This document shows, piece after piece, positions 32,456 to 33,086 of a stretch of 33,086 nucleotides of DNA. Origin of the DNA: Polyangiaceae bacterium (lineage in GTDB: Bacteria; Myxococcota_A; Polyangia; Polyangiales; Polyangiaceae). The DNA lies in contig JADLEQ010000113.1 in assembly GCA_020846005.1 (NCBI GenBank), positions 1 through 33,086 of the forward strand, in the 5' to 3' direction. The number at the start of each line of letters is the position of its first letter. The stretch's first letter is position 1. The translations under genes and the position numbers were made by a program. The notes beneath the pieces were generated by a model. It did not search any database, was not told the origin of the DNA, and was given only the letters and a program-made list of their open reading frames with translations.

Positions 32456-33086
32456 TCACTGCCCCGAGGTCACCCGCCAGGCGACGATCCCGGCGATGAT
32501 GACGACGGCCGCCCCGAGCACGAGGAGGCGCTGGCGCGACACGGGCTCGTTGGGCGACGGCGGCGGCGGCGGATCGGAGCGGCGCTCGGCCGCGGCCGAG
32601 GGGGCTGTGCGCTGGGCCGCGGCGGTCTTGGCGCCCGGCTCCACCCGCGGCGCCTTGCGACGCGCCGCGGGCGCCGCCTCCGCGACGTCGCGATGGGGCG
32701 CGGGCGCGGCTCGGCCGCCCGCCGCGGTGGGCTCTGCGGCGACCGCCGGCCGCTTCGCTTTCGGGGTGCGCGGCTTGGGCTGCGTGCGCTTCGCCAACAC
32801 CTCCTCGCGGCGCCGCTCGCGCGCGCGCGCCTTCTTCTCCTTGCGCTTCGTGCGCCGCGCGTCGCGCTCGGCGGCGGGCTTGTGAGGGGTACGAGGGGCC
32901 GGAGCGTGGGGAGGGGGGGATGGGGAGGAGGGCGGCTTCGCCGCGGGGGCGGGCGCGGGCGCGGGGGGCGGCTTCGCCGCGGGGGCGGGCGCGGGCGCGG
33001 GGGGCGGCTTCGCCGCGGGGGCGGGCGCGGGCGCGGGGGGCGGCTTCGCCGCGGGGGCGGGCGCGGGCGCGGGGGGCGGCTTCGCC
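32456..33086 (-). CDS. Pro/Ala/Lys-repeat protein with C-terminal membrane helix, N-terminus beyond edge
   Basis: The frame is open from the stop at 32456 to the window end, about 210 codons; the true start is outside. An internal GTG at 32800 gives a false shorter ORF. From the edge inwards there are four 12-residue repeats of Lys-Pro-Pro-Pro and alternating Ala-Pro, then a Ser/Pro stretch, a Lys/Arg/Glu-rich segment (about 30 residues), a Pro/Ala-rich linker, and one hydrophobic helix within the last 30 residues (RLLVLGAAVVIIAGIVAW). Short outside tail: RVTSGQ. The Pro-Ala-Lys region could span the periplasm like TonB; whether the N-terminal part is a kinase or another domain cannot be seen. 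It converges on the XRE-cupin gene with 19 bases between. Confidence 0.7.
   Translation of the reverse strand, partial: AKPPPAPAPAPAAKPPPAPAPAPAAKPPPAPAPAPAAKPPPAPAPAPAAKPPSSPSPPPHAPAPRTPHKPAAERDARRTKRKEKKARARERRREEVLAKRTQPKPRTPKAKRPAVAAEPTAAGGRAAPAPHRDVAEAAPAARRKAPRVEPGAKTAAAQRTAPSAAAERRSDPPPPPSPNEPVSRQRLLVLGAAVVIIAGIVAWRVTSGQ
32931..33086. repeat. 36-bp coding tandem repeat at the right edge
   Basis: Exact 36-base units starting at 32931, 32967, 33003 and 33039 and a partial one from 33075. They encode twelve-residue Pro/Ala/Lys units on the minus strand and continue beyond the window. No spacers, so not CRISPR. Confidence 0.92.

Noticed and set aside
32931..33086. 36-bp direct repeats as a possible CRISPR array
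   Set aside because: Units abut with no spacers and stay in a coding frame; no cas genes are visible.
1..33086. tRNA, rRNA, phage or insertion-sequence genes
   Set aside because: I looked for T-loop motifs, transposase signatures and terminal inverted repeats on both strands and found none.

Overview
The window is very GC-rich, codes densely on both strands with strong G/C third positions, and looks like chromosome of a myxobacterium, most likely Polyangia (Sorangium/Sandaracinus-like). Support: two MYXO-CTERM-type tails (GCAC motif, hydrophobic stretch, Arg cluster), many secreted or lipidated proteins with Gly-rich linkers behind the signal peptide, Dickkopf-like Cys motifs, a giant TPR protein and a truncated kinase-like membrane protein. 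I see no phage, insertion sequence, CRISPR array, tRNA or rRNA.

Layout. 1-3428: surface/exported proteins (edge-truncated Gly-Gly-Ile repeat protein; a MYXO-CTERM protein; a lamin-tail lipoprotein with a MYXO-CTERM tail). 3597-8453: a 1618-residue TPR protein. 8579-12504: envelope proteins (small predicted beta protein; membrane-anchored thioredoxin-like protein; pseudokinase/GYF/membrane protein; orphan SctJ/YscJ-like lipoprotein). 12539-15832: Mla/MCE lipid-transport genes, with two different MlaF-type ATPases and one MCE (MlaD) protein, interrupted on the other strand by a lipoprotein with a duplicated six-cysteine module. 15856-17766: Gly-rich lipoprotein, stand-alone biotinyl domain, coiled-coil membrane protein. 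17810-20599: pyrF overlapping a 23S rRNA methyltransferase gene (rlmB-like), then a convergent cysteine desulfurase gene whose start overlaps the stop of a receiver-histidine kinase gene. 21857-23437: lnt, the lipoprotein N-acyltransferase. 23603-31146: secreted Cys-rich lipoproteins, a leuS-lptE-DUF72 run and a metzincin-like lipoprotein protease. 31317-33086: TerB-like protein, XRE-cupin regulator with an apparent operator, and the C-terminus of a Pro/Ala/Lys-repeat membrane protein.

How it fits together. The theme is the cell envelope: lipoprotein maturation (lnt), LPS assembly (lptE), phospholipid transport (two MlaF plus MlaD), a secretion-ring homologue and about eight exported or lipidated proteins. 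The observation I rate highest is that the two MlaF-like ATPases are degenerate in complementary positions (one lacks the H-loop histidine, the other has an aberrant signature loop), as expected for a heterodimeric transporter with one working ATP site. Many genes lack a Shine-Dalgarno sequence but have a TANNNT hexamer 6-13 nt before the start codon, suggesting leaderless or very short-leader mRNAs.
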